From Oryzias latipes (taxonomy: Eukaryota; Chordata; Actinopteri; Beloniformes; Adrianichthyidae), in the NCBI RefSeq assembly GCF_002234675.1, contig NC_019868.2:8239447-8303446 (forward strand): a stretch of 64,000 bases of DNA, written 5' to 3'. Each line of letters starts with the position of its first letter. Position 1 is the first letter of the stretch. Below, one piece after another: positions 1-46,800 of the stretch. The notes under the pieces are model-generated. The model was not told the origin of the DNA and ran no database searches. It worked only from the letters and a program-made list of their open reading frames with translations. The translations under genes and the position numbers were made by a program.

Positions 1-640
1 CCGGAGACAAGACTGTAAACCAGAGTAAGACTGGAGTAAACCGATCTACAAGCAACAAGCAGCTCGATTAGAAGAGATCAACTGATGGAGCAATTATTAG
101 AAAATGGAAGAAATACAAGATCATTGACAAACTCCCTCCACCTGGAGCACCATGGACGATCTCATCGGTTGGGTAACAAAGAGCTGGGACCACAGTAACC
201 AAGCCTACTATGATGACACACCATAAATTCAAATCCTGTGGAGCTCCAAAGGTCCCCCATGCTTAAGCCAGCCTAAAGTTCTCCAGAGACCATCTGGATG
301 ATCCAGAGGAGGATTAGAAGAATGTTGTTTGGTAAAATGAGACCAAAATGGAAGTCTTTGTTATGAACGCCACTCTCCATGTTTGGAGAAGAAAGAATGC
401 TCTGTTGCATCTTAAGAGCACCATGTCCACTGTGAAGCATGGGGGTGGAAGCATTATGCTTTGGGACTGTTTTTTTACTGCAAAGGCGGACAGGACGACG
501 GGTATGTTGCAGGGAAACAATGAATGGGGTATTTTGAGATGTTTGGGGAGCCCAACACCCCCCGACCAAGATCATTGAGGATGAAACGTGGCTGGATCTT
601 CCATCATCAAACAAAGACACAAAAAAACAAGGCAGGGTAA
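1..640 (+). pseudogene. Decayed Tc1-like (Tc1/mariner) transposase fragment
   Basis: The conceptual translation around 348-540 reads like the middle of a fish Tc1 transposase: a VWRRKN segment followed by TVKHGGGSIMLWDC, the region between the first two catalytic aspartates. The DNA on both sides (1-347 and 540-640) continues to resemble a Tc1 element, but with stops and indels. No terminal inverted repeat is visible. The left end is cut by the window edge and the right end fades near 640. This is a dead copy and not expected to be expressed. Confidence 0.7.
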
Positions 641-3200
641 CAAAAATAGCTGACTATGAAGTTCAACACTCAGGTGACATGAATTTGGAAGGGAAAAATT
701 ATATAAAATAAAGATGTTTGGGTTTTTTTTGAATGAAGGAAAAGAAAGACTGATCAGGCAAGGAATGGGTGAAAACAGACAAAGCAAGCAGTAGATTTGA
801 TAAAATGTTTCCTTGTGGGATATTTTATTTGATAGAATTTTCCAATTGTTGCTGTTGTATCAATAATCATAGTTCTGCGTGTGATCTTCTTATTTGAGAC
901 TCCACAGGGCCAAAGATCCTCGTTCCATTCTACTCTTTCTTTAAATTCCACAATAAAAAGATCAAGAGAGGTTGTCTGCTTCATTTGACGTTTTCATGTA
1001 CAATGTTTAGAATATGTGGCCTGTGAGGGCCAGAGGCCAACAAGCTTCACAAGGCCTTTAATCCATTTAGAGCTGGGATAGACTCCATCTTGACCCTAAA
1101 CTGGAGGAAGAGAAGGTGAGTGAATGTAGGATATTCCACCTCTGAAGCATATTTGGAGATTTGACTATGATGCCTGAGCTGACGAGAGGTTTTGATGTTT
1201 TGTTTGCATATTTTTTAGAAAAAAAAAGACTTCAGATTTTTTTCCCATCAAGCTTTAAATTAAATCTAAAAAAGTGGGGGTTTTTTTTGTAGTAAAAGAA
1301 ACAGACTTTTTTATTTATTAAATCAAATTAAATGTTTTAAAAGAAAGTGGGAAAAATGAACATCATTAATAGTGTTTAATCAATCTCATTTGTGAGGAAA
1401 AGATGGTGGACGTCATTAGTACTCATTGCCTTACTTGACAATAAAAGCATTTGGCTTTGATTTTTCACCTCATGTTTTCTCTATCATTAGAGTTCCCTGC
1501 TGCAAACAAATGACAGTAAAAATGAAAAAACAAACACAAAATGCCAGTTAATAAAATTAAGTTCACATTAGGGTTACAGCATAAAAAAAATCAAAATAAC
1601 TTTAATATGTTGAATCACTGATAGTGGCCACAATGGGTTTGAAAATATGTTTCAGATGATGAAAAATAATCTAAAAGTATACTTTTTTGCTTTATATGAT
1701 TAAATTACTGGTAAAATACTTTTTGTTGCCACTAATAACCAGAGGAGGGGGTTTGGGTAATTTAGATTTAAATTTTAATATCAGTCTATGAACCAGATAT
1801 GGTCAAATTATTACTATTGTCGAAGGAATTTCCCTTTTACTTAAAGTTTTTTTTATTAGGTATTCCTGAGTTTAACTATACTTAGAGCAGGTTTACTAAA
1901 GAGCATGTACATGTAGTGCAGGAAGTATACTAATTGAACACGTCATACTAAATTGGAACATTTTAAATTTACAGTATGTACTGTGTAGACAGTTGATAAT
2001 AAGTAAACCAAAAGTATGCTGTCTCACTTTTAGTATAGATTAAGTATAAGTGCACACCTAAATAGATTACGTTTAGCTGAGTAACTTTTGCTTTCTAAAT
2101 AGATTTTTGGTTAATTTGTTTTTGTACTTCTACTGAAGTAACATCACTAAAGCTTGGTCATAGGCCGTTTCATTCAACACAGTTACATTTATTATTATTA
2201 TTTTGTATTGTTAAGAAAACAATATACCTTGATTTTGTTTTCAACTCTACAAATATGTGTTGAAAAGTTCCATCAAAATACTTGAACAACATTTGATCAG
2301 TTGGTGGGTCAGTACCTGAACAAATAGTTTTCTTGTCATATTGATAATTTCTTTAAAACTTTAGCTTTCCAGTGACACTTTTAGAGTATGCAGTTGTTTC
2401 TGATGTGATCCCTGCAGGTTTTCTTCAATTTCTAAAAATGTCTAATGCAAAGAAAATAGGCCAGTGCTGAATTTGATGACACTTTTAGTGGAGATGTGGA
2501 CATTACGAGGAAAGGATGCACCAATAGATATATTAGAAATCAAATTTCTTGTTTGACTTCTGGTGCAAAGATTATTTGGTATCCAATCTTGAGTGATTCA
2601 ATATTGTATTAAAAATAAAAAAGAAAAAAAGTTTCATTTAACATTTTTTATCAAATTTTTCCAGTAAAGATAGACAAAAAAGATTTAAAATAGGGAAAGG
2701 GTATTTCTTATTTTTACCTAAAACACGTGTGTTTAGCTAATCAAGTAAGGAGACCACTTTTAAAATTTAGTTTAGTATTGCATGTAGTCTACATAACTGG
2801 ATCAGATTTGAAAGAATTTATAGTCACAGAATTGAATGTAAACGTCCAAATTAGTATTGTTGATTTCATGTTTTATTTTGAATACATGGTTTGCCCAAAA
2901 CTGTAATTTTTGTTATTCAACTGTTTATAATTTATTGTTTAATCCCACACTCACAAATATAAATGGTCCATTTCAAAATCTTGTTTTAATGTTTTCATTC
3001 TTGACTTTAAAATAATCACAACAGTGGAACAAATGTAAAATATGCAGATCTTGAAGGAATGGCACATTTTTCAATTCTTTTTAACAAGATTGTAATGATT
3101 GTTGATGTGCAGGTTGTACAGTACGTGTTATGTTTACTTTCGCCTATTGTCCTGTATCTAGTTCATAACAAAGTTTTTTAAAGACAAAAAAGGTTTAAAC
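641..3200. other. AT-rich intergenic stretch, nothing recognised
   Basis: About 2.5 kb between the Tc1 remnant and the med12 promoter. It is AT-rich, with poly-T and poly-A runs and only short chance reading frames. I see no gene, RNA gene or clear transposon end in it. Confidence 0.5.
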
Positions 3201-3205
3201 GACAC

Positions 3206-3375
3206 TTAACGAAAGGGAACAAAATAAGAGCTTTTCTTTGAAGCGGCGCACAATCTGAAACTTTTATTTTGAAGTGGCAGAATGAGAGGCAGCCGGAAGC
3301 GAGTGTCGCTCTTACATTCAGCCCAGAGACTGCTGTTTAGGAGGCGGAAAGCTTTGGCTGTGATGCCCTTAGATG
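3206..3375 (+). promoter_or_regulatory. Probable med12 promoter / 5' UTR
   Basis: The sequence becomes GC- and CpG-richer just upstream of the med12 start codon. A CCGGAAGCG ETS-type site lies at 3293-3301, as in many TATA-less housekeeping promoters. The region between it and the ATG would be 5' UTR. An upstream ATG at 3282 opens a different frame that runs past the med12 start, so it could act as an overlapping uORF if the transcript begins upstream of it. The transcription start itself cannot be seen. Confidence 0.4.
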
Positions 3376-37756
<34,381 letters not shown>

Positions 37757-38295
37757 TCCCTGTGAGAGAAACAGGCCCTCAAGCTGTGGGGAATTCTTAT
37801 TCTGTCAAATGTTTCCAGTCCACTACAAGCAGGACCACCAACAGCTGACCCACATCCCAGCTCAACTAGTCAGACAACAGAAAATATAACTATAGTCGTG
37901 TACTTATGAATTATTAAAGGATCATGCCTCTTCTGAAGTTAACACTTAATGAAAAAGTTTATGTAAAAAATAATTCAAGTCTTTTTTTTTCAAATTTGTA
38001 CAATTTTTTTCAGTTTTGTGTCATTAAAAAAATTCTGTTTTTATGTCTATTGTTTTGGCCGTCTGTGAATGGAAGTTTAACACAATTTATGCCAACTTAC
38101 TTTATATATATATATAATGTCCAGAAGGACATCTTTAGACTTTATAATAGTTTAAAACAGAATTTGGTCACCTGCTTGATGCTAAAATTTTACTGTGAAC
38201 ATTTTTGAGGTCAAAACTTTCTGAAACATTGTCTCCCATAAACACTTGACGACAACTATCACAGATAAAATTGCTCAAAGTTTCTGAGAGTGTAT
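37757..38295. other. Convergent 3' UTRs of med12 and mars2
   Basis: Only 539 bp separate the two stop codons, which face each other. ATTAAA at 37913-37918 and a second ATTAAA near 38023 are possible med12 poly-A signals. For mars2 an AATAAA on the - strand overlaps its own stop codon (38295-38300). A short (TA)n lies near 38103. No other gene is seen. Confidence 0.6.
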
Positions 38296-40687
38296 TTATT
38301 TGAAATAAGACTTTTTGTTTTTAAATTTCTGACTCTCCAGGCGACTAAAAAGTACTCCAGTGTCGGTTCCTAGAGCTCTTCCTTCAAAAGGAGAGTCCCT
38401 CTGCCAGAGATGTGGCAGGAAGTCTAAAGTCTCAAAGCTCCTCTCGTCGGGTCGCACTCCAAGTCTTGTGAGGAGCTTGTCGGAAATCTCTGGCACCACC
38501 GGCTGCAGGAGCGTGCCGTAAACTCTCATGCACTCCAGGGAGACATGGATGATGGTGTCCAGCCATCGCAGGTCTTTGCCGTCTGTCCGATCCAACTTCC
38601 AAGGCGCGTGGCGCTGAACAAAGCCGTTGGTCTGCCTCACGCACGCGCTGATGGCCTCCAGGGCTTTGTAGAAGTGCATGCTCTCATAGTGCCTCTCCAC
38701 CACAAATGGAAGATTCCTCACGGCCTCCAGCATGCGGTAGTCCTCCGCCGCAGCTCTGCCTCCCTGGTCTCTGGGGAAGGCCTGGGGGCAGAAACAGGGG
38801 TATACCTGAGCTGGATTGAGAGCTGCCGCCGTGCAGCGGTTCAACAGGCCACCCAGAGAGTCGGCGAGCTCTGCATTCAGCAGCTTTATGACTTTTTCCT
38901 CTGTGTAGTCACAGTCTGACTCCGGGACTCCCTGCCGCAGTAGGAAGTACCTCAAACCGTCAGTTGTAAACATCCGAGAGTGTTCCAGAGGATCGATGAC
39001 GTTCCCCAAACTTTTAGACATCTTCTTTCCTCTTACAGTCCAGTGCGAGTGCACATGTATGGCCTGTGGCAGACGCAGTCCAGCTCCTAGAAGAAATGCC
39101 GGCCAGTAGATGGCGTGAAACTTTAGGATATCCTTTCCTATGATGTGGTGGGCCACTGACCACCACCGGTCATGGTGGTCAGGATAACCAGCAACCGAAA
39201 GGTAATTGACTAGAGCATCTAGCCAGACATAGATGGTTTGATTGGCGTCTCCTGGGACCTGAATGCCCCACTGAAGACGGCTTCTCTGGCGGGACACGGA
39301 GAGGTCAGGGAGGTCTTCCTGCAGCCACTGCAGAACCGCCTGCTGGAAGCGCTCCGGCTGGATGGCCTTAGGATTTCCTCGCAACCAGTCGAGGAGCTGA
39401 GACCGGAATGCAGACAAGCGAAACATGTAATTCTCCTCTTTCATCCACTCCACCTGCAGATGGTTGAGATAGTTATTGTAGATGCATTTTTGAATGTGCA
39501 TTCATAGAAGATCTGGAAGCACTGGTTGTAATATCCTCATTACCTTGTGTCCACTCTCCAGAGATACTTTAATCTCATTTCCGGAAGAGTCCAGAGCGTC
39601 CCCAACCTGCGACGGTGTGAGGAAGCTTTCATCCTGAGTGGAATACCAGCCTTCATAACTTCCTTTGTAGATGAGTCTCTTGTTCCAGAGCACTGACCAG
39701 AAATGCTCCACAGCTTGGCGGTGTCTGAGCTCAGTGGTTCTGATGTAGTCTGTATGTGAAATGCTGCAGCTTCTGAAGAGATGTTCGAATCGCTCGGATA
39801 CCTCTGTGCAGAAGGTCAGCGGCTGTTTTCCTGCAGCCTCAGCAGCCTGCTGGACTTTCAAACCATGCTCGTCTGTTCCTGGGGTAATAAAAAAATGGAG
39901 ATATCTCTGTCCTTTAACTAGAAAACTCAAATATTTAATGAATGAGGCAGAGCCAAGCTTCGTTTAGAACAGGGGTCTGCAACCTTTGACGCTAAAAGAG
40001 CCATTTGAACCCGTTTCTTACTGACCAAAATTCAGCGTGAGCTGCAAAGCCTCACTTTATTGTTTAGAATAAGAATTTTAATTGAATTTATTTAAATGAA
40101 AAATACAATAAAGTCCTGTCAAATGTGGAATTTTTCCATTATTATATTTTTAGTGCACCGTTTTCATTTTTCTCCGTTTACTATTGAACAATATTGGTGT
40201 AAAATCCCATTTATACCTTAAGAACTTTGTCTCTGAACAGCAGCTACACACTATTGTGCAGCAAAGATGATATTTGTTAAACTGCTTCCTTATGAACAGA
40301 AGGAAATGCTTTTAATGTTTCAAACGTGTGTAAAAAAAATCAATGGAACTATTACACCAATTTATTTCAATAATTCCATACCCAAACCAAATTTGTTTAG
40401 CTAAATGATGACTTACCTGTAGCAAACTTTGAGTTGAACCCTTGCAGCTGTTTATACCTGTGTGAACAGTCTGCGATCACCGCCGAGTACAGGTGTCCCA
40501 GATGAGGAGAGGCGTTCACGTAGAAGATGGGAGTCGTTACGTAATAAACGCTTTTCTCGTTGCACGTAACTGAGCATCGGACAGCAGCGATCCTCGTACT
40601 TGAGGACACTAACGTGTTCTGTAGACTACGAAAAATGTGACAGCTTCTACTAGCAAAAAGAGAACAGACCCTCATCGTAATCCACAA
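38296..40687 (-). CDS. mars2: mars2, mitochondrial methionyl-tRNA synthetase (3 coding exons)
   Basis: Charges mitochondrial tRNA-Met with methionine in the matrix. Coding exons on the - strand: 40687-40417 (ends phase 1), 39878-39544 and 39453-38296, giving 587 residues (human about 593). The N-terminus is Arg/Ser-rich without acidic residues, fitting a mitochondrial presequence. The class I motif HLGH is at residues 62-65 and KMSKS at about 346-350. Blocks such as [34 protein letters not shown] and [17 protein letters not shown] are typical of the family. Donors GTAAGT (40416-40411) and GTAATG (39543-39538) and both acceptors are clear. The human gene is intronless, so the two introns are notable. 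Tail-to-tail with med12. Confidence 0.95.
39970..40330. repeat. hAT-like repeat piece in mars2 intron 1
   Basis: Begins CAGGGGTCTGCAACCTTTGA at 39970, the left end of a common hAT family (CAGGGGTCxGCAACC). A matching right end is not visible before the exon 1 donor at 40416. Confidence 0.5.
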
Positions 40688-40930
40688 GTCTAGCCGTTGT
40701 CTATACCATTTGTTAAGCTATACGTCTATTTTTCTGTGAAAACATTTAAATCTACTTTATTTTTTTTTTTCAAGTAAAAGGGTAAAGTTTTTAAGCTATT
40801 CTAGCAGAAAGTTCTACACACGTCTTCACTGATCATCAAGGTTAGCTTTTCTTCCGGTTTCTGATTTTTTTGTCCAATCAGAACGCTGCAGTTTCCTAAA
40901 AGGACCAATCAAATTGCGAAATATTATTTG
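40688..40930 (-). promoter_or_regulatory. Probable mars2 promoter
   Basis: Sequence upstream of the mars2 start. Two CCAAT boxes, read on the + strand as TCCAATCAG (about 40873) and ACCAATCAA (about 40904), lie about 190-220 bp before the ATG. A CTTCCGGTTT ETS-type site lies near 40851-40860. No TATA box is evident. Confidence 0.4.
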
Positions 40931-41060
40931 TCCGTTTTTTGTTAAAAACTTTATTGAACAAATGTACTTTTCTACAGTTTTTGTTTGGATTACTTTTAGG
41001 GCAAGAATTCAGCCATGCACACTTGTTGGAAGATTGAGTACGAAAATGTATGTGTATTTG

Positions 41061-41165
<105 letters not shown>

Positions 41166-41727
41166 TGCCGGTATTCCTCCAACTTGACTTTTGTGTTGCA
41201 TCTATTACTAATGAACAAGCTAAAGGTGCATACATTTTTTTTCTCGACCAATTGTACAACACTATGGTCAACATAAGTTAATTGGGCAAACAATACCTTG
41301 AAGATACTTTTAATAACTATACAGAAAGGTTAATGTATTGGTATGTTGGTCAAGACACTTTTTGACTTCATGTATAAGGCAAAGCAGAAATGAGCATTTC
41401 AAATAAATGTCTTCATTTATTGGTATTTGTTTGTTTCATCATCCACTAGACCCGTGATTCATATCTTTTGGCTAAGCAAGGAAACTGGGTGTATTGATGG
41501 TCACAGAGCTGAATTTTAAAAATGTTTGATCAAAACTTTTGTGATTTTTGCAGTTAAACTAATAGTTTTTGTTTGTTTTTTGGACAGTTAGTTTTAGGTT
41601 CATTGTGGAGTTATTGAGTAATATAGTTAACAATACATACGTAAAATACATGTATGTAAAAGACAAAAAAGGAATTGACGTTGTACCAAAAAGATGGATG
41701 TTAATCCTTGCAAATTGTAAAAATTAA

Positions 41728-41926
41728 CCCTTGTGCTATCTTAGATGCCCCCCCCCCCCCTTACATTGACGTGTTCTCCCTACCATGACAAAGGTAGAAA
41801 GATTTCATGTAATCCATGGACACCAGTGAAGATCACAAATCATTGAAGAAAAAAGGTTCAGCGCACTGTCTAGTGGGTCTAGATGACCCAACTCCCAATG
41901 TTAAAGTGCCTAGGATAGCACAAGGG
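41728..41926 (+). mobile_element. piggyBac-like TTAA MITE, copy B
   Basis: CCCTTGTGCTATCTTAGATG...CCTAGGATAGCACAAGGG, 199 bp, with perfect TTAA on both sides (41724-41727 and 41927-41930). This is the copy that best shows the target site. It has a C-run of 14 near 41747 in place of the usual GACCCC. Confidence 0.85.
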
Positions 41927-42296
41927 TTAAAAAAGGCTCCAAAAAGGCCCCGGACTACAAAGGCAGCTAACTATCATCTTATAATTATTTCAAGGATAAA
42001 AAATCTGATATCTAAGCAGGATCTGGAAAAAACTAGTTCATGTGTTCATTTTTAGTCGACTTGACTAATGTAACAGTGTTTTTACTGGATGCCCAATCAG
42101 GAAACTGTAGGTTGATCAGAACACTGCTACTTAGGTTCTCACAAGGACCAAAAAAGTAGACCCCCTCAGTCTAGTTCTGAGGTCTTTCCCCTGGCTGCCA
42201 GAAGATAAGCTTAGGTATTTTACTACTGAACTGAATTGTGGGGAAAGTGAATTATTGCATCCCTACATCAATTTATATCATTAGGTTTATGTGTAA

Positions 42297-42500
42297 CCTT
42301 TGTGCTATCCTAGGCACTTTACCATTGGGAGTTGGGTCATCTAGACCCACTAGACAGTGCTCTGAACCTTTTTCTTCAATGATTTGTGATCTTCACTGGT
42401 GTCCATGGATTACATGAAATCTCTCCACCTTGATCCACCTTTGTCATGGTAGGAATAACACGTCAAAGTAAGTGTGGGGTCATCTAAGATAGCACAAGAG
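42297..42500 (-). mobile_element. piggyBac-like TTAA MITE, copy C (inverted)
   Basis: Same family read on the opposite strand: CCTTTGTGCTATCCTAGGCA at the left, GATAGCACAAGAG then TTAA (42501-42504) at the right. Confidence 0.8.
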
Positions 42501-42504
42501 TTAA

Positions 42505-42693
42505 CATTGGGAGTGGGGTCATCTAGACCCCACAAGACAGTGCGCTAAACCTTTTTTCTTCAATGATTTCTGATTTTTACTGTGTCCATGGATTACATGA
42601 AATCCTCTTCACTTTTATCCACCTGTGTCATGTTTGGGACAACACGTCAGTGTAAGGATCGGGTCATCTGGACCCCATAGGATAGCCCAAGGG
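42505..42693 (-). mobile_element. piggyBac-like TTAA MITE, copy D (inverted, one end missing)
   Basis: Begins directly at the internal TTAACATTGGGAG position of the family consensus, joined to the TTAA of copy C, and ends GATAGCCCAAGGG. The terminal roughly 30 bp of one side is missing, so copies C and D share one TTAA. Confidence 0.75.
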
Positions 42694-42699
42694 TTATAG

Positions 42700-43480
42700 T
42701 GTAAAACGTGTATTATTTGAAATTTTAAGAATTTAGAAGCCAACTGGTTTTTCTTCATTGTTACTGGCCTATTAGCAAAATCTAAAAGTGTTTTTTTTTT
42801 TGTAAAACACAAATCATATTTTCAACTGTAACAAAACCGTGATCCGAAAATTGAGGTTCAAACCGAACAGTGAAGAAAGTGCATCATTGCAGCTGAAACA
42901 CGGATTTTACTTAAATCCAGGTTAAAGACCCACCTGTACTGAGCTACACTTGATTAGCTTTGATTTAAGAGTTTATATCTGCACTGTTACTTTAAGCTTA
43001 CTTTAAATTTTTTATAAATGATCCCTCCTTTAATACTTATTAATAATTCTTTTGAGGATTTATTTATAGCACTTTGAATTGTCTTTGTACACAACAGGTG
43101 CCATACAAATAAGCCTGCCTTCATCCTTTTGACTCCACGCTGATTGTCCTAAACAAAAGCTATACTGTTTTAAAGAAATGACAGAGTAACATGACCTCAT
43201 CACTTCACAGACTTCCCTCTATTTCTATTATTAAAACCTACCCTGTTCAACATTTCAATGAGCCTTGGTGGAGGTAGATAGAACAAAATCCCTGTGGGTA
43301 TTTGTGGTTAAGACTCACCATCACTCACCTTATTAAGCCACTGCAGTTTGGTGCATAAAATATTATTGCTCTTTCCTATTTTTAACCTTGGAACAAAACT
43401 TCCAGAAATCTGTTCTTCTGTTTGTTGGAGTCATAACTTGATTCATGTTATGCTGTGCTATCAGTACTTCCTCTGATCTT
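42700..43480. other. Intergenic stretch, nothing recognised
   Basis: About 0.8 kb of AT-rich sequence between MITE copy D and the LINE/SINE remnants, without recognisable genes or repeat ends. Confidence 0.4.
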
Positions 43481-43489
43481 TCATTAATC

Positions 43490-43600
43490 TTTCTTTCGGG
43501 GTCATGGGGCTAACGGAGCCTATCCCGGCCACATGTGGGCGAAGGCAGCGCACATCCTAGACAGGTCGCCAGTCTGTCACAGGGTAACATCCACTGATCT
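43490..43600 (-). repeat. Tail fragment of V-SINE/Mermaid-type repeat, reverse orientation
   Basis: GGAGCCTATCCCGGCC and GACAGGTCGCCAGTCTGTCA are the reverse of the GGATAGGCTCC and TGGCGACCTGTC motifs of the SINE seen at 9015-9300. Only about 100 bp remain. Confidence 0.65.
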
Positions 43601-43844
43601 CTTCATTCAAATAATTTAGTCATCATTGTAGCGTTTACTTGTGTAAAGAAGAAGGCGCATGACTTTTCCTGCTTCAAAATTAGGCCTGACTTCTGGTATT
43701 TTTCTATCTCTTCTCTAAGACTTGACAAAAATATTCTTCACAGCTTTCAATTTTCCCATCTAAATAAGCTGAGGTGCTCCAAATGTGTACATCTTATGAC
43801 TGTCTTCATGCTTTAATCAGTTAACAAACGAGGCAGAAAATACA

Positions 43845-46800
43845 GAGAGAATTAAAGCCGCAAGCGGCGTTGTATGGCCCGCAGACGCAACCCGCCTTCC
43901 ACGGCTAACTCTACGCACCACCGCCGTCCTCACAACCCTCACCGCCATTACCGCCCTCACTGCCCTCAACAACGCCCAACTTTGATCAAGGCTAGTCAAA
44001 GCTGCATTTGATAATTATGCTAAATATGCTAACAATGCTAATGTAAAGACTTTAGACTTTGTAAAAGACTAAATGTAAAGCCCAATTACAACAGGAGACT
44101 AAACAGGATGGGGATAAACAACAATTTGGCCCCTTACATCACAAAAAAGAACAATATTATATGTAAACCCCCTCCAGGGATTAATAAATAGGATGGTAAA
44201 ATGAAAGGAGCGCGTCTTAGAAACCTTAAAGTGACAGACAGCAGTACTCACAAGCAGAATTATGATGTAATTAAATGCGGTTTATTAAACATTCGATCCA
44301 TTTCCTCCAAGTCCCTCTTAGTCAATGAGTTAATCATTGATAACAATCTTAGTCTTTTAGCCTTAACAGAAACTTGGCTCCATCAGGATGACTATGTTAG
44401 ATTGAATGAAGCAACCCCCCCCACTTATGCTAACTATCAGAAATCCAGGATTTCAGGGAAAGGAGGTGGTTTGGCAGTAATATCACAGTCTAGCTTACTT
44501 CTCAGCCCTAAAGTTAAAAATGCTTATAATTCATTTGAAAGCATCATATTGTCTTTAAGTCACCCAAACAGGAAAACTCGAAAACCTGTTTTACTCATAA
44601 TTATTTATCGCCCCCCCGGCCCATATTCAGAATTTTTAACTGAGTTTTCCGACTTCCTATCGACTATTGTCTTAGATTCTGATCAAACTATAATATTAGG
44701 GGATTTTAATATTCATGTTGATGACCCCAGTGACTGCCTAGGAAAGGCTTTTGCAGCTTTATTAGATGATGTTGGTTTCACCCAAAGTGTGAATGAACCC
44801 ACTCACTGTCATAAGCACACCCTGGATCTTGTTCTAACCCATGGTATAGAGATCAGCCAGCTGAGTGTCCTTCCTCTTAACCCCATCATTTCTGATCACT
44901 TTATGATTACCTTCCAGTTTACACTGGAACATCCTTCTGCCCCAGTGAATAAGAAACAGCTTAGAAGAACCTTAACTGACCGTTCTGTGTCTGAGTTTAA
45001 ACACACAGTTCAGCCAGTACTTAGTGATATTCTGAGAAAATACTCTGAGACCAGCTCCCATAGTATCAGTCCTAGTATAAATGACCACTTTGTTAATGAT
45101 GCCTTACAAGCCCTCAGGAGTACACTCCATGTTGTTGCCCCCTTGAAACCTAAGTTCGTCAGACAAAACCGAGTAGCACCGTGGTTTAACGCTGAAACTC
45201 GTTCTCTTAAACGAGAAACCCGTAAGTTGGAAAGAGAATGGCGCCGCTCCGGTTCAGAGCAGTCTCTGGATATCTGGAAACATAGCCTATTAAATTATAA
45301 AAAAGCTCTGCGTAGAGCTAGAAGCCAGTACTATTCAACCTTAATATCAGAGAATGGAAACAATCCAAGATTTCTTTTTATCACTATAGCTAAATTAACT
45401 CGCAGTCAGAGCTCAGTAGAACCACATGTTCCTGTTTCTCTCAGCTCTGATGATTTTCTTACATTTTTCGATAGTAAAATCTCAAATATTAGACATAAGT
45501 TAAATCAAGTTATTCCTACTATCAGCCCAGAACAGGCTGAAGCGGTAGAAGTGGAGGCATCCATAGAAACCTCTGTAACATTGGACTGCTTCACTGCTGT
45601 GGATCAAGCGGAAATAACATCAATTATTACGTCCTCCAAATCCTCAACGTGTCTGTTAGACCCAATTCCCACTAGACTTTTTAAAGAAACTTTTCCCCTA
45701 ATTAATGATCCCATATTAACAATGATAAATGCCTCTCTGGAAACGGGTTACGTGCCACAGTCTTTTAAATATGCAGTTGTTAAACCTCTTCTGAAAAAGC
45801 CCAGTTTGGATCCTAGCATCTTGGCCAACTATAGACCGATATCAAACCTGCCCTTTATTTCTAAAATCCTAGAAAGAGTTGTAGTTAAGCAGCTTTACTG
45901 CCACCTACAGGACAACAGCCACTTTGAAGACTTTCAGTCGGGGTTTAGACCTCACCACAGTACGGAAACTGCACTAGTTAGAGTCTCTAATGACTTGTTA
46001 TTGGCCTCAGAAAAGGGACTACTTTCTATTCTGGTCCTGTTGGACCTCAGTGCTGCCTTTGACACTATCGACCACGGTATTTTACTCCATAGATTAGAGC
46101 AGGACATAGGGATCAGAGGATCTGCTCTCCAGTGGTTTAAATCCTATCTGTCTGATAGGTATCAGTTCGTTAATGTAAATGGCCATTCCTCTCAGTGCAC
46201 TCGAGTCAACTATGGAGTCCCACAGGGCTCAGTCTTGGGACCGATCCTGTTTACGCTTTATATGTTACCCCTAGGAAACATAATCAGGAAACACAGCATT
46301 AATTTTCATTGTTATGCCGACGATACGCAGTTGTATTTATCCATGAAGCCTGACCAGAATGACCAGATAGAGAAACTGAACGCCTGCATCAGTGACATCA
46401 AGACCTGGATGACAATTAATTACCTCCTCTTGAACCCAGAAAAAACTGAGGTCATTATACTAGGTCCTAAAAACCTCAGAGATGCTCTGTCTGCTCAGAT
46501 AGTCTCCCTGGATGGTATAAGTATAGCCCCCAATTCCACAGTTAGAAACCTTGGGGTTTTACTTGACCAGGATTTATCATTTAAGGCTCACATATCTCAG
46601 GCGTGTAGAACTGCCTTTTTTCACCTGCGGAATATTGCTAAGATCAGAAATATACTTTCTAAGAGTGATGCTGAAAAACTCATCCATGCATTTGTTACGT
46701 CGAGGCTGGATTACTGTAACTCCTTGTTAGCAGCGTGTCCTAAGAGTTCCTTAAGAAGTCTCCAGCTTGTTCAGAACGCAGCAGCTAGATTGTTAGCTGG

